The notes under the pieces are model-generated. The model saw only the letters and a list, made by a program, of their open reading frames with translations. It was not told where the DNA came from and made no database searches. This document shows positions 26,219-35,240 of a DNA stretch of 64,000 nucleotides, one piece after another. Numbering within the stretch: position 1 is the first letter of the stretch; every line of letters begins with the position of its first letter. The stretch comes from an uncultured Sutterella sp. (GTDB lineage: Bacteria > Pseudomonadota > Gammaproteobacteria > Burkholderiales > Burkholderiaceae_F). Both the position numbers and the translations under genes were made by a program. The stretch spans positions 240,552-304,551 of the forward strand of contig UQYG01000001.1 in the NCBI GenBank assembly GCA_900545275.1. Reading direction: 5' to 3'.

Positions 26219-27121
26219 TCATTCGAGGTTCTGGAGCTGCTCGCGCATCTGATCGATGTTGAGCTTGAGCGCAATCGAGGCCTGCGTCATCTCGATCGCG
26301 GCCGCCTTGGAGCCGAGCGTGTTGGCTTCGCGGTTCATTTCCTGCGTCATGAAGTCGAGCCGCCGGCCGACCACGCCGCCTTTGTCGAGCGTCGCGCGAA
26401 CTTCCCGCACGTGCGTGCGAAGACGGTTGATTTCTTCCGAGACGTCCATGCGCAGGGCATAGAGCGTCACTTCCTGACGAATGCGGTCGGAGACTTCTTC
26501 GCGCGAGAGCGTGCTCTTTTCGGTAAGCGCCTCCGAGAGCGCTGTTTCGAGGCGTTCCTGGAGTTTCGTTCGAAGATGTTCGTGAATCTCGGGCATGCGC
26601 TTTTCGACGTCCCCGACGATTTCGAGGATGTTTTCGCAGTTCTTGAGGAAAACGTGCTTGAGCGATTCGCCTTCTCGCGTGCGGGCGGCGAGAAAGTCCG
26701 CAAAGGCCCGCTCAAAGAGTTCGACGACCGCGGCACGGACTTCGTCCTCCGAGGCTTCGGGCTGGGCCGCAACGCCGGGAAGGGCCAGAATCTCCGCAAC
26801 GGAAAGGGGCTTCGCATCGGGGGCGGCCTTGAGAATCGTCGTCTGCAGCGCAAGGATGCGCGAGAGTACGTCGTCGTGAAGCGCCGTCGGGGCCGAGGCT
26901 TCGTCGGCGCGAAGCGTTACGCGCACTTCCACCTTGCCGCGCGTCAGGCGCTTTTGCAGGGCTTCGCGAAGGAGGGGTTCGACAAAGCGGAGTTCTTCGC
27001 ACACGCGAAGGTTGAGGTCGAGAAAACGGCTGTTGACGGAACGGCATTCGACCGTGGCGACGCCGACGGGGGTCTTTCCCGTCGCCACGCCGTAGCCGGT
27101 CATGCTGGCAATCATGGGCAT
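26219..27121 (-). CDS. yicC: YicC-family endoribonuclease
   Basis: About 300 residues with the family's defining N-terminus IASMTGYG, then ECRSVNSRFLDLNLR and a long helical middle. The C-terminal DUF1732 region contains EINRLRTHVREVRATLD, the sequence GRRLDFMTQEMNREANTLGS and a terminal ALKLNIDQMREQLQNLE. E. coli YicC has been reported as an endoribonuclease; here the role is inferred from family membership. Starts at 27121 (MPMIASM) or 27115 are both possible. It heads the minus-strand yicC-gmk-rpoZ group and is divergent from rph. Confidence 0.93.
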   Translation of the reverse strand: MPMIASMTGYGVATGKTPVGVATVECRSVNSRFLDLNLRVCEELRFVEPLLREALQKRLTRGKVEVRVTLRADEASAPTALHDDVLSRILALQTTILKAAPDAKPLSVAEILALPGVAAQPEASEDEVRAAVVELFERAFADFLAARTREGESLKHVFLKNCENILEIVGDVEKRMPEIHEHLRTKLQERLETALSEALTEKSTLSREEVSDRIRQEVTLYALRMDVSEEINRLRTHVREVRATLDKGGVVGRRLDFMTQEMNREANTLGSKAAAIEMTQASIALKLNIDQMREQLQNLE

Positions 27122-27275
27122 GTCTTTCGGTATGAATTCACATTGGTGAAGGCGGAAAAATGGCTTTCCGCGAAGGGGTGCGCAATTGTAGCGCGAATGG
27201 GCGTGCGACCGTCGGGAAAAGAGAAAAGGGACCGTTTCGGGCGTCCGGAAAGGAAAAAGCCCCGCGGGCAACGTC

Positions 27276-27281
27276 TACAAT
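27276..27281 (+). promoter_or_regulatory. Candidate -10 box for rph
   Basis: TACAAT lies 38 bases before the rph start. No convincing -35 is seen. A minus-strand TACAAT (27190-27185) could serve yicC. Confidence 0.35.
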
Positions 27282-27318
27282 GTCGGCACACTGAAATCCA
27301 TCGAACAAAGGAATTCCC

Positions 27319-28053
27319 ATGAGTGAAACATTGCGTCGCGACGGCCGTCGCGCGGACGAAAAGCGTCCGATCACCTTCCTTCGCCACTACACGAAATACG
27401 CCGAAGGGAGCGTTCTCGTGTGCGCGGGCGACACGAAGGTCCTCTGTACCGCCTCCGTGTCGGCGGGCGTGCCGAAATTTCTACAGGGCCGAGGCGAAGG
27501 CTGGGTCACGGCCGAGTACGGACTTCTGCCCCGGTCGACGGGTACGCGCACGGACCGTGAAGCGGCTCGCGGCAAGCAGTCGGGGCGCACGCAGGAAATT
27601 CAGCGCCTGATCGGACGGTCGCTTCGCGCCGTGGTCGACCGCAAGCTCCTTGGCGAATACACGATTCAGTTGGACTGCGACGTCCTGCAGGCCGACGGCG
27701 GCACGCGCTGTGCCTCGATCGCGGGCGCCTGGGTGGCGCTTCGCGACGCTGTGAACGTGATGCTCGAAAAGGGCATGATCGCCAACGATCCGATCCGCAC
27801 GCAGGTGAGCGCCATTTCGGTGGGCGTCGTCGACGGCCGCCCCGTGCTTGACCTCAACTACGTTGAAGACAGCGGTTGCGGCACCGACATGAACGTTGTC
27901 ATGACGGGCGAGGGCGGTTTCGTGGAAATTCAGGGGACGGCCGAAGGCGCGCCCTTTACCGAAGCGGAACTGACGGAGTTGCTGCGTCTTGCCCGTAAAG
28001 GGAATGAAGAAATTCAGGCCGCGCAGCGGTCGGTCTTTGAGGAGGAAAAGTGA
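27319..28053 (+). CDS. rph: Ribonuclease PH
   Basis: A phosphorolytic 3'-5' exoribonuclease that trims tRNA precursors. 244 residues. Begins RRDGRRADEKRPITF and contains GDTKVLCTASVS, GWVTAEYGLLPRSTGTR, EIQRLIGRSLRAVVD, the phosphate and metal region LDCDVLQADGGTRCASI, and LDLNYVEDSGCGTDMNVVMT. Length and motifs are complete, unlike the truncated rph of E. coli K-12. The ATG has AAAGGAA upstream. Its stop overlaps the start of rdgB (TGATG). Confidence 0.98.
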   Translation: MSETLRRDGRRADEKRPITFLRHYTKYAEGSVLVCAGDTKVLCTASVSAGVPKFLQGRGEGWVTAEYGLLPRSTGTRTDREAARGKQSGRTQEIQRLIGRSLRAVVDRKLLGEYTIQLDCDVLQADGGTRCASIAGAWVALRDAVNVMLEKGMIANDPIRTQVSAISVGVVDGRPVLDLNYVEDSGCGTDMNVVMTGEGGFVEIQGTAEGAPFTEAELTELLRLARKGNEEIQAAQRSVFEEEK

Positions 28054-28658
28054 TGGCGGAAAAGAAACTCGTGCTCGCGTCGAACAACGCGGGAAAACTT
28101 CGGGAATTTCGCGCAATGTTTGCGCCCATGGGCGTGACGGTCCTGCCGCAGGGGGAATTGGGCGTTTCGGAGTGTGCCGAACCCTTTGAAACCTTCATCG
28201 AAAACTGTCTTGCGAAGGCCCGTCACGCCGCCCGGGAAACGGGACTGCCCTCCATGGCGGACGATTCGGGCGTGTGCGTGGATGCGCTCGGGGGACTCCC
28301 GGGCGTCCATTCCGCCCGATTTGCGGGCGAACCCAAGAGCGACGCCGCGAACAACCGTCTTCTCATCGAAAAACTCAAGGGCAAGACCGACCGCAGGGCG
28401 CACTACACCTGCGTCTTGGTGGCGGTTCGTCATCCCGACGACCCCGAACCCTTGGTCGCCTACGGCTTCTGGGAGGGAGAAATTCAGGAAACGCCCGAAG
28501 GAGAAGGCGGTTTCGGCTATGACCCGTACTTCTACGTGCCCGCCTGCGGCAAGACCGCGGCTTCGCTCTCGGCAGAAGAAAAGAACCGTCTGAGCCACCG
28601 CGGCGCCGCGCTGCGTGAAATGGCGGCCCTCCTTGCCAAGCGTTGGGGTTGGGCGTGA
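28053..28658 (+). CDS. rdgB: XTP/dITP pyrophosphatase
   Basis: Removes non-canonical purine triphosphates (dITP, XTP) from the nucleotide pool. 201 residues. The N-terminal LVLASNNAGKLREF carries the nucleotide-binding S/T-N-N-x-x-K. LPSMADDSGVCVDALGG holds the catalytic Asp, followed by PGVHSARFAG, GGFGYDPYF and LSHRGAALREM, all standard HAM1/RdgB motifs. ATG at 28053 overlaps the rph stop (TGATG), indicating coupling. Its own stop overlaps the hemW start, so rph-rdgB-hemW form one transcript. Confidence 0.97.
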   Translation: MAEKKLVLASNNAGKLREFRAMFAPMGVTVLPQGELGVSECAEPFETFIENCLAKARHAARETGLPSMADDSGVCVDALGGLPGVHSARFAGEPKSDAANNRLLIEKLKGKTDRRAHYTCVLVAVRHPDDPEPLVAYGFWEGEIQETPEGEGGFGYDPYFYVPACGKTAASLSAEEKNRLSHRGAALREMAALLAKRWGWA

Positions 28659-29803
28659 CGTTGAATCCCAAGGAGATTCCTCTCTCGCTCTACGTGCACT
28701 GGCCCTGGTGCGTGCGTAAGTGTCCATACTGCGACTTCAATTCGCACGCCTCGGGGACGGTTCCCGAGGCGCGCTACGTCGAGGCGCTTCTTCAAGAACT
28801 CGAACGGGAAGCGCATTTGGCGGGCGGCCGGGAAATCCGGACCATCTACTTCGGGGGCGGGACGCCGTCCCTCATGAGTGCGGAAGGCTTCACGGCGCTT
28901 CTTGACGGCATTCGCCGACGCGTCTGCGTTGCGTCCGACGCGGAAATTTCGATGGAAGCGAACCCCGGAACGGCCGACGAGGCGAAGTTCGAGGCCTATG
29001 CCGAGGCGGGCGTCAATCGCCTGTCTCTCGGGATTCAGAGCTTTGACGACGCGTCGCTCAAACGGCTCGGCCGCATCCACGATCGGGCGGCGGCGATCCG
29101 TGCGCTCGAAAAGGCCGTGCGGATCTTTCCGCGCGTGAACGCGGACCTGATGTTCGGGCTTCCCTTTGAGACGATCGAGCGGCTTCGCGACGAAGTCGCG
29201 GCGCTCGTCGACTCGAAGACGACGCACGTTTCTTGCTATCAGCTCACGATCGAATCGGGGACGGCCTTCGCCAAGCGGGTGCCCGAAGGATTACCTGACG
29301 AAGACCTCGCCGCCGACCTTCAGGAGGCGGTCGTGAGTCTCCTGGCCCGGGCGGGGTTTGTGCGCTACGAAGTCTCGGGCTACGCCAAGTCGGGCGAAAT
29401 ATGTCGACATAACCTCAACTACTGGACTTTTGGCGACTATTTGGCGATCGGTGCCGGAGCGCACGCAAAGATGACTACGGAGAAAGGCATCTTTCGTGCG
29501 GCTCGCTTTGCCAATCCCGAGCGCTATATGCGCGCCGTCGAAGAAGGCGTTGCGCCTTATAAGGAAAACCGCCGCGTCACGGCCGAGGAGCTTCCCTTCG
29601 AATTCATGCTGAATGCGCTCCGTTTGACGGCGGGGGTTCCGAAAAGCTTGTGGACGGAGCGTACGGGGCTCTCCGACGACGTGATCGCCGAAAGGGTGGC
29701 GCAACTTAGCGACGAGGGACTCTGGACGACCGAGGCCGACCGCATCGGCACGAGTCCCCGGGGCTTCGCCTTTCTCTCGAGCGTGCAGGAAGCCTTCCTC
29801 TGA
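28655..29803 (+). CDS. hemW: Radical SAM heme chaperone HemW
   Basis: A radical SAM protein formerly annotated as oxygen-independent coproporphyrinogen oxidase and now regarded as a heme-binding chaperone. About 382 residues. YVHWPWCVRKCPYCDFNSH has the CxxxCxxC cluster motif in the HemW form; IRTIYFGGGTPSLM binds SAM, and SMEANPGT, INRLSLGIQSF-type and RHNLNYW segments follow. The lack of the extra N-terminal region of HemN supports HemW. The GTG start at 28655 overlaps the rdgB stop (GTGA); a TTG at 28643 is the alternative. Last gene of the rph operon. Confidence 0.93.
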   Translation: MTLNPKEIPLSLYVHWPWCVRKCPYCDFNSHASGTVPEARYVEALLQELEREAHLAGGREIRTIYFGGGTPSLMSAEGFTALLDGIRRRVCVASDAEISMEANPGTADEAKFEAYAEAGVNRLSLGIQSFDDASLKRLGRIHDRAAAIRALEKAVRIFPRVNADLMFGLPFETIERLRDEVAALVDSKTTHVSCYQLTIESGTAFAKRVPEGLPDEDLAADLQEAVVSLLARAGFVRYEVSGYAKSGEICRHNLNYWTFGDYLAIGAGAHAKMTTEKGIFRAARFANPERYMRAVEEGVAPYKENRRVTAEELPFEFMLNALRLTAGVPKSLWTERTGLSDDVIAERVAQLSDEGLWTTEADRIGTSPRGFAFLSSVQEAFL

Positions 29804-29832
29804 GACGAAATTTCTTCGGTTGTCTTTCATTC

Positions 29833-29849
29833 TGCAAAAAGACGGTGCG
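29833..29849 (+). promoter_or_regulatory. Possible NtrC enhancer site upstream of glnA
   Basis: TGCAAA-N5-GGTGCG partly matches the NtrC consensus TGCACY-N5-GGTGCA and sits about 130 bases upstream of the sigma-54 promoter. The match is incomplete. Confidence 0.35.
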
Positions 29850-29978
29850 CTTGGTGCAGGCTTCGCACCGAAACGGGGCATAATGACAAGACTTTCCCGC
29901 GGCCTCTTTTTCTCAGGGGAGAACGCTTCGCTTGGCGGCGCACCCCTCCTTGAGAAGAAGCGGTTCGTACCGCATTTT

Positions 29979-29995
29979 TGGCACGGCGTTTGCTT
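29979..29995 (+). promoter_or_regulatory. glnA: Sigma-54 promoter of glnA
   Basis: TGGCAC-N5-TTGCTT matches the -24/-12 consensus exactly, with GG at 29980-29981 and GC at 29992-29993 ten bases apart. It lies 64 bases before the glnA start, and ntrB/ntrC follow downstream, so control by NtrC under nitrogen limitation is expected. Confidence 0.85.
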
Positions 29996-30058
29996 GAAAT
30001 GGGGTACGACCCGTCACGGTGACGGGACCGCGTCAATCCGTCTTTAGGAGAACACATC

Positions 30059-31471
30059 ATGACGACCGCTGCGGACGCACTGCAGATGCTCAAGGACAAC
30101 GACGTCAAGTACGTCGAACTTCGTTTCACCGACATTGCCGGCAAGGAAATGCACCTTACGGTTCCCGCCTCGCGCATCGACGAGGACACGTTTGAACTCG
30201 GACAGCCCTTTGACGGCTCGTCCTTTGCGGGGTGGCGCGGCATCGAAGCGTCCGACATGCTTCTTCTGCCCGATCCCTCGAGCGCGCGCATGGACCCCTT
30301 CCGTGAAGTGAACACGATCATCTTCACCTGCGACGTGTTGGAGCCCTCGACCGGGAAGGGCTACGCCCGCGACCCGCGTTCGATCGCAAAGCGCGCCGAA
30401 GCCTATCTGAAGAGCACCGGAATCGGCGACGCCGCGTATTTCGGTCCCGAACCGGAATTCTTCATTTTCGACGCAATTCGCTGGAAGCACGCCCCGGGCG
30501 AGAGCTTCTACAAGATCGATTCCGAAGAGGCGCCCTGGTCGTCGGGTCTCGACCTCGAAGGCGGCAATCTCGGTCACCGCAACCGCGTGAAGGGCGGCTA
30601 CTTCCCGGTCTCCCCCGTCGACAGCTTTGCCGACATCCGCTCCGAAATGTGCACCCTGATCGAGCAGCAGGGCGTGCCTGTGGAAATTCATCACCACGAA
30701 GTGGGCTGCGCCGGTCAGTGTGAAATCGGCACGAAGTTCTCGACCCTGGTCGAGCGCGCCGACTGGACGCAGATCGTGAAGTACACGGTCTGGAACGTCG
30801 CCGCCGCCTTCGGCAAGACCGCCACCTTCATGCCCAAGCCCGTCGAAGGCGACAACGGCTCGGGCATGCACGTGCATCAGTCGATTTGGAAGGACGGTCA
30901 GAACCTCTTCTCGGGAAACGGCTACTCGGGTCTCTCTGACATGGCGCTCTACTACATCGGCGGCATCATCAAGCACGCCCGTGCGCTCAACGCCATCACG
31001 AACCCGGGCACGAACTCCTACAAGCGCCTCGTTCCGGGCTTTGAAGCGCCGGTGAAGCTCGCCTACTCCGCCTGCAACCGTTCGGCGTCGATCCGCATTC
31101 CGCACGTGACGAACCCGAAGGCGCGCCGCGTCGAAGTGCGCTTCCCGGATCCCCTCTGCAATCCCTACCTCGGCTTTGCCGCCATGCTCATGGCGGGCCT
31201 CGACGGGATTCAGAACAAGATCCATCCGGGCGAAGCGGCCGACAAGAATCTCTACGATCTGCCGCCCGAAGAAAACGCCAAGATCCCGACCGTGGCGCCT
31301 TCTCTCTACGACGCCCTCATGGCGCTCGACGAGGACCGTGAGTTCCTCACTCGCGGCGGTGTCTTCTCGGACGAATTCATCGACAGCTACATCGAACTCA
31401 AGATGAAGGACGTCCAGCGTGAACGCATGGCCGTGACGGCGGTCGACTTCGACCTCTACTTCTCGATCTGA
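30059..31471 (+). CDS. glnA: Glutamine synthetase, type I
   Basis: Makes glutamine from glutamate, ammonia and ATP; the main ammonia-assimilating enzyme. 470 residues, a normal GSI-beta length. It shows VKYVELRFTDIAGKE and the PFDGSSFAGWRGI loop, the metal ligands in FGPEPEFFIFD, MHVHQSIW, and the glutamate-binding NAITNPGTNSYKRLVPG. Tyr399 in KNLYDLPPEE is the adenylylation site. TAGGAGAAC precedes the ATG. The gene lies behind a sigma-54 promoter and ahead of ntrB-ntrC; a terminator between glnA and ntrB would lower regulator expression relative to the enzyme. Confidence 0.98.
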   Translation: MTTAADALQMLKDNDVKYVELRFTDIAGKEMHLTVPASRIDEDTFELGQPFDGSSFAGWRGIEASDMLLLPDPSSARMDPFREVNTIIFTCDVLEPSTGKGYARDPRSIAKRAEAYLKSTGIGDAAYFGPEPEFFIFDAIRWKHAPGESFYKIDSEEAPWSSGLDLEGGNLGHRNRVKGGYFPVSPVDSFADIRSEMCTLIEQQGVPVEIHHHEVGCAGQCEIGTKFSTLVERADWTQIVKYTVWNVAAAFGKTATFMPKPVEGDNGSGMHVHQSIWKDGQNLFSGNGYSGLSDMALYYIGGIIKHARALNAITNPGTNSYKRLVPGFEAPVKLAYSACNRSASIRIPHVTNPKARRVEVRFPDPLCNPYLGFAAMLMAGLDGIQNKIHPGEAADKNLYDLPPEENAKIPTVAPSLYDALMALDEDREFLTRGGVFSDEFIDSYIELKMKDVQRERMAVTAVDFDLYFSI

Positions 31472-31481
31472 TCGATGAATC

Positions 31482-31507
31482 GCGGGGCCTTCGGGCCCCG
31501 TTTTTTT
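31482..31507 (+). terminator. Terminator between glnA and ntrB
   Basis: A GCGGGGCC/GGCCCCG-type hairpin around a TTC loop, followed by seven T. Probably leaky, giving partial readthrough into ntrBC. Confidence 0.9.
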
Positions 31508-31521
31508 CCAAAGGGTGCGAA

Positions 31522-32562
31522 GTGACGACGGCCGTGGAAAAAACGGTGCCGCCCGAAACGCTGTGGGCGGAGAGCGCGACGGGGCTCGGGTGGCTCGACG
31601 GGACGGGGCGTTTCGTCTCGCTCAATCCCGCGCTTGAAATGCTCCTCGGGGCCTCGAGCCGCGTTGCGGCGGGAGAATCCCTCACGCGCTATTTTCCGGA
31701 CATGACGGGGTTCGAACGGCTCTTTTCCGAGCACGCCCGCGTGGAACTCACGACCCGTCTCGTGCCCGGTCCGGGTGAGGAGAAAAAGGCCTGGCTTTCG
31801 CTTCGCAGGGAAGAGACGGGCGGCTACTTTCTCGAAGCGCTCGACGTGGGCGAAACGATCCGCGTCGAGCGGGAAGCGGCCGTGGCGGAAGCGAGCGCCG
31901 CGGCGCGCGAACTTCTTCGAAACCTCGCGCATGAGATCAAAAATCCTCTGGGCGGCATCCGAGGTGCGGCGCAGCTCCTCGAAGGCGCGCTCACGAGCGA
32001 CGACGACCGCGAGTGCGCCGCGATCATCCGCGAAGAGGCGGACCGCCTGCAGGCCCTGGTCGATCGTTTTCTCGCGCCCTATCGGCGTCCGAACGAGAAG
32101 GAGCCCTGCAACGTTTCGGCCTTGCTCGAGCACGTGCGAAGCCTGATCGAGCACGAATTTCCGTCGATCACGGTGGTGCGGGACTACGACGTCTCCGCAC
32201 CCGACGTGACGGGGGACAAGGGACGGCTGACACAAGTCTTTCTCAACATCGCGCGAAACGCGGCCGAAGCGATGGGCAACACTCCCGAGGGACGCCTAAC
32301 GCTTCGCACCCGCATCGTGCGCGACGAATTCGTTCGAAATCGTCGTGTGAGACGGGCGCTTGCCGTCTTCATTGAAGACACGGGCCCCGGGATTCCCGAG
32401 ACGCTTCGGGAGAGGCTCTTTTACCCCTTGGTGACGGGACGCCCCGAGGGAAGCGGGCTGGGACTCAGCATTGCCGACGCCTTCGTCAGGGAGGCGGGCG
32501 GCGCCATAGATGTGGAAAGCGAACCCGGGCGCACGGTCTTTCGCGTGCTGCTGCCATTTTGA
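31522..32562 (+). CDS. ntrB: Nitrogen regulation sensor histidine kinase NtrB
   Basis: A cytoplasmic kinase that phosphorylates or dephosphorylates NtrC in response to PII. 346 residues, no membrane segments. An N-terminal PAS domain (about 15-105), HisKA with the phospho-accepting His137 in LRNLAHEIKNPLGGIRGAAQ, and an HATPase domain (NIARNAAEAMG, EDTGPGIPE, PEGSGLGLSIADA). The start is GTG at 31522. It sits between glnA and ntrC in the classical order, so its partner and target are clear. Confidence 0.95.
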   Translation: MTTAVEKTVPPETLWAESATGLGWLDGTGRFVSLNPALEMLLGASSRVAAGESLTRYFPDMTGFERLFSEHARVELTTRLVPGPGEEKKAWLSLRREETGGYFLEALDVGETIRVEREAAVAEASAAARELLRNLAHEIKNPLGGIRGAAQLLEGALTSDDDRECAAIIREEADRLQALVDRFLAPYRRPNEKEPCNVSALLEHVRSLIEHEFPSITVVRDYDVSAPDVTGDKGRLTQVFLNIARNAAEAMGNTPEGRLTLRTRIVRDEFVRNRRVRRALAVFIEDTGPGIPETLRERLFYPLVTGRPEGSGLGLSIADAFVREAGGAIDVESEPGRTVFRVLLPF

Positions 32563-32583
32563 TGCGGGATTTGGGAGAGAGTG

Positions 32584-34005
32584 ATGACGGAAGGTATGGT
32601 TTGGGTGGTGGACGACGACCGGTCGATTCGGTTTGTGCTTCGCAAGGCGCTGGAGCGCGCGGGAATTCCTTCCCGCGCCTTTGAGCGCGCCGAGGACGTC
32701 CTCGAAGCGCTTCGCGAAGAGCGCCCCGACGTTTTGGTGAGCGACATCCGCATGCCCGGCATGGACGGAACGAGTCTTCTCGAGGAAGTGAAACGCCGGC
32801 AGCCGACGTTGCCCGTCATCATCATGACGGCCTATTCCGACGTCGAGAGCGCCGTGGCGTCCTTTAAGGGCGGGGCCTTTGAATATCTCGCCAAGCCCTT
32901 TGACGTAGTGAAGGCGGTCGAAGTGATCGACCGCGCCCGAAAGGCGAGCGCGGAGCGCTCGAGCACGGTCGGCACCAAAGTTGTGCACAATCCCTTCGCC
33001 CTTATCGGGCAGGCCGAGTCGATGCAGGAAATCTTCCGCGCGATCGGACGCCTTTCGCAGAGTTCCGTCACCGTCTTGATCACCGGCGAATCCGGGACGG
33101 GGAAGGAAGTCGTCGCGCGCTCCATCTGGCAGCACAGTCCCCGAAAGAACGCTCCCTACGTCGCCGTCAACATGGCGGCGATTCCGAAGGAACTCTTGGA
33201 GAGTGAACTCTTCGGACACGAAAAGGGGGCCTTTACGGGAGCGCTCGCGAGACGAGAAGGGCGCTTCGGCGAAGCCCGCGGCGGCACGCTCTTTTTGGAC
33301 GAAATCGGCGACATGCCGATGGAACTCCAAACGCGCCTTCTTCGAGTCTTAAGCAGCGGCACCTACTACCGCGTGGGCGGCCACGAACCGATCCGTGCGG
33401 ACGTACGCGTGATCGCCGCGACGAACCAGGCGCTAGAGCGCCGCGTAAAGGAAGGGCTTTTCCGAGAAGACCTCTACCACCGTCTGAACGTGATTCGTCT
33501 GCGTCTTCCGCCGCTGCGGTGTCGCGTCGCCGACATCGGCCCCTTGGCGCGGTATTTCTTAAAGGAGCGCGCCGCGGAACTCGGAGTGGAAGAAAAGACC
33601 TTGTCGGATGAAGCGCTCGCGGTGCTCGAAAAGTTTCCCTTCCCCGGAAACGTCCGGCAACTCGAAAACGTCTGCCGTTGGCTTCTCGTCATGGCGCCTT
33701 CGAAGCTCATCCGCCCGGAAGATCTCCCCGAAGAGGTGCGGGAAGGAGAAGTGTTCTCTCCCGTTTTGGAAGAGGCGGGGGAACCGGAGGAAAAGGGTGT
33801 CGACTGGCGCTCCGGGTTACGTCGGGAAATCCGCGACTCCCTTCGTTCGGGCGAGTCGCACCCTTACGACCGCTTGGTGACCGAGGTCGAGCAGATGCTC
33901 TTTCGGGCGGCGCTCGAACACACCAGGGGACGGCGCGGCGAAGCGGCGACGCTTCTCGGGATCGGGCGCAATACGCTCACGCGCAAGCTTCAAATCGAGC
34001 GGTGA
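32584..34005 (+). CDS. ntrC: Nitrogen regulator NtrC, sigma-54-dependent activator
   Basis: 473 residues in three domains. The receiver domain has Asp54 in VSDIRMPGMDG, TAYSDVESAVASFKGGA and the Lys of LAKPFD. The AAA+ domain has Walker A in ITGESGTGKE, the sigma-54 contact loop GAFTGA in EKGAFTGALARREG, Walker B in GGTLFLDEIGDMP and the R-finger region. A C-terminal Fis-type helix-turn-helix follows (GRRGEAATLLGIGRNTLTRKL). ATG at 32584 follows GGGAGAG; the GTG three bases earlier is possible. It should activate glnA from the sigma-54 promoter. Confidence 0.96.
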   Translation: MTEGMVWVVDDDRSIRFVLRKALERAGIPSRAFERAEDVLEALREERPDVLVSDIRMPGMDGTSLLEEVKRRQPTLPVIIMTAYSDVESAVASFKGGAFEYLAKPFDVVKAVEVIDRARKASAERSSTVGTKVVHNPFALIGQAESMQEIFRAIGRLSQSSVTVLITGESGTGKEVVARSIWQHSPRKNAPYVAVNMAAIPKELLESELFGHEKGAFTGALARREGRFGEARGGTLFLDEIGDMPMELQTRLLRVLSSGTYYRVGGHEPIRADVRVIAATNQALERRVKEGLFREDLYHRLNVIRLRLPPLRCRVADIGPLARYFLKERAAELGVEEKTLSDEALAVLEKFPFPGNVRQLENVCRWLLVMAPSKLIRPEDLPEEVREGEVFSPVLEEAGEPEEKGVDWRSGLRREIRDSLRSGESHPYDRLVTEVEQMLFRAALEHTRGRRGEAATLLGIGRNTLTRKLQIER

Positions 34006-34065
34006 AGGGGCCCCTTTGGGTAGAATGCGGTCTTTGCCCGCAACTCCTCGACGATCCCGTTTCCC

Positions 34066-35097
34066 ATGCCGACGATTCCCACGCTCGACGACTGGCTCGA
34101 GTCCCTCCGTTCGCTCGGAGCCAAACCCGAACACATCCGCAAAATTGCTCGGGCGCTCCTCGGACGCGCCCCCTGGCCGACCGTCGAGGATGAACGGCTT
34201 CCGAAGCGTCTCCGTACGGCTTTGCCGCAGGTGCGGGCATTCTGGACGTCGCTCGCCCGCATGGTCTCGAACCACCCCGGCGCATCCGGGGAACGGCTCC
34301 TTCTGGAGCTTTCCGACGGCGAGTGGGTGGAGTCGGTTCTGCTTCCGCGCGAAGGCGTCTGCATTTCGACTCAAATCGGCTGCGCCGTCGGGTGCGTTTT
34401 CTGCATGACGGGAAAGAGCGGCCTCGTTCGGCAGCTCTCCGACGCGGAAATCGTCGCGCAGGCGGTGCTCGCTCGAGCGAGCCGTCCTGAGACGAAAAAG
34501 GTCGTCTTCATGGGGATGGGCGAACCCTCGCACAATCTGCGAAACGTCCTTTCGGCCCTTTCTTTCCTCGCCGAGTACGGAGACTTCGGGCACAAAAATC
34601 TCGTCCTCTCGACCGTGGGGGACGAGCGGCTCTTTGACGCGCTCTTTGCGTCCGGGGTGCGGCCGGCCCTTGCCGTGTCGCTGCATACGGTGGACGAAGA
34701 GAAACGCCGCAAAATGCTTCCCCGCGGCTGCCGCATGACGGTGAACACCCTCATGGAACGGGCCGCTCTCTGGGCGCGGCATTCGGGCTATCCCGTTCAG
34801 TACGAGTGGACGCTTCTCGCGGGCGTCAACGATTCGCTCGAAGAGGCCGAAGAACTCGCCCGCCGCATGGCCGGGCAGTACGCCATGGTGAACTACATTC
34901 CGGTGAACGCCGTCGAAGGTTCGCCCTGGTCGCGTCCCGACCCCAAGCAGGTGAAGGCTTTGGTTTCGCTTCTTCGTTCCCGCGGCATTATTGCGACGGC
35001 CCGCGACTCGGCAGCGCAGGACGTCGACGGCGGCTGCGGGCAGCTTCGCGCCCGGGCCCTTCGCATCCGAAAGGAGAAGGACGTCACGGACGCGTAA
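34066..35097 (+). CDS. rlmN: Dual-specificity 23S rRNA/tRNA adenine-C2 methyltransferase RlmN
   Basis: A radical SAM enzyme that methylates A2503 of 23S rRNA and A37 of some tRNAs. 343 residues, somewhat shorter than E. coli RlmN (384). The SAM/4Fe-4S motif is CAVGCVFC. The preceding Cys in REGVCISTQ and the C-terminal Cys in DVDGGCGQL match the two extra catalytic cysteines of the family, so it should be active. VVFMGMGEPSHNL, STVGD and LAVSLHTVDEEKR are conserved. Sequence outside the motifs is rather divergent, so a paralogue with a different RNA substrate cannot be excluded. It follows ntrC by 60 bases. Confidence 0.85.
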   Translation: MPTIPTLDDWLESLRSLGAKPEHIRKIARALLGRAPWPTVEDERLPKRLRTALPQVRAFWTSLARMVSNHPGASGERLLLELSDGEWVESVLLPREGVCISTQIGCAVGCVFCMTGKSGLVRQLSDAEIVAQAVLARASRPETKKVVFMGMGEPSHNLRNVLSALSFLAEYGDFGHKNLVLSTVGDERLFDALFASGVRPALAVSLHTVDEEKRRKMLPRGCRMTVNTLMERAALWARHSGYPVQYEWTLLAGVNDSLEEAEELARRMAGQYAMVNYIPVNAVEGSPWSRPDPKQVKALVSLLRSRGIIATARDSAAQDVDGGCGQLRARALRIRKEKDVTDA

Positions 35098-35240
35098 CGA
35101 AGATTGCGGACCGTCGCTTTCTTTTCCGCAAAACGATTCCCGCGGTAGAAATCCCGCGCATCTTTTTCTACACTCTCCCAATTCTCTTTTTTCCCGTCGC
35201 TCCGAGTGTTCCCCGGAGCGTCTGCGTTTTCCTTTTTCCT

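Noticed and set aside
29853..29869. GGTGC-N7-GCACC palindrome as an NtrC site
   Set aside because: NtrC sites have the arms in the opposite order (GCACC then GGTGC), so this palindrome is not a proper match.
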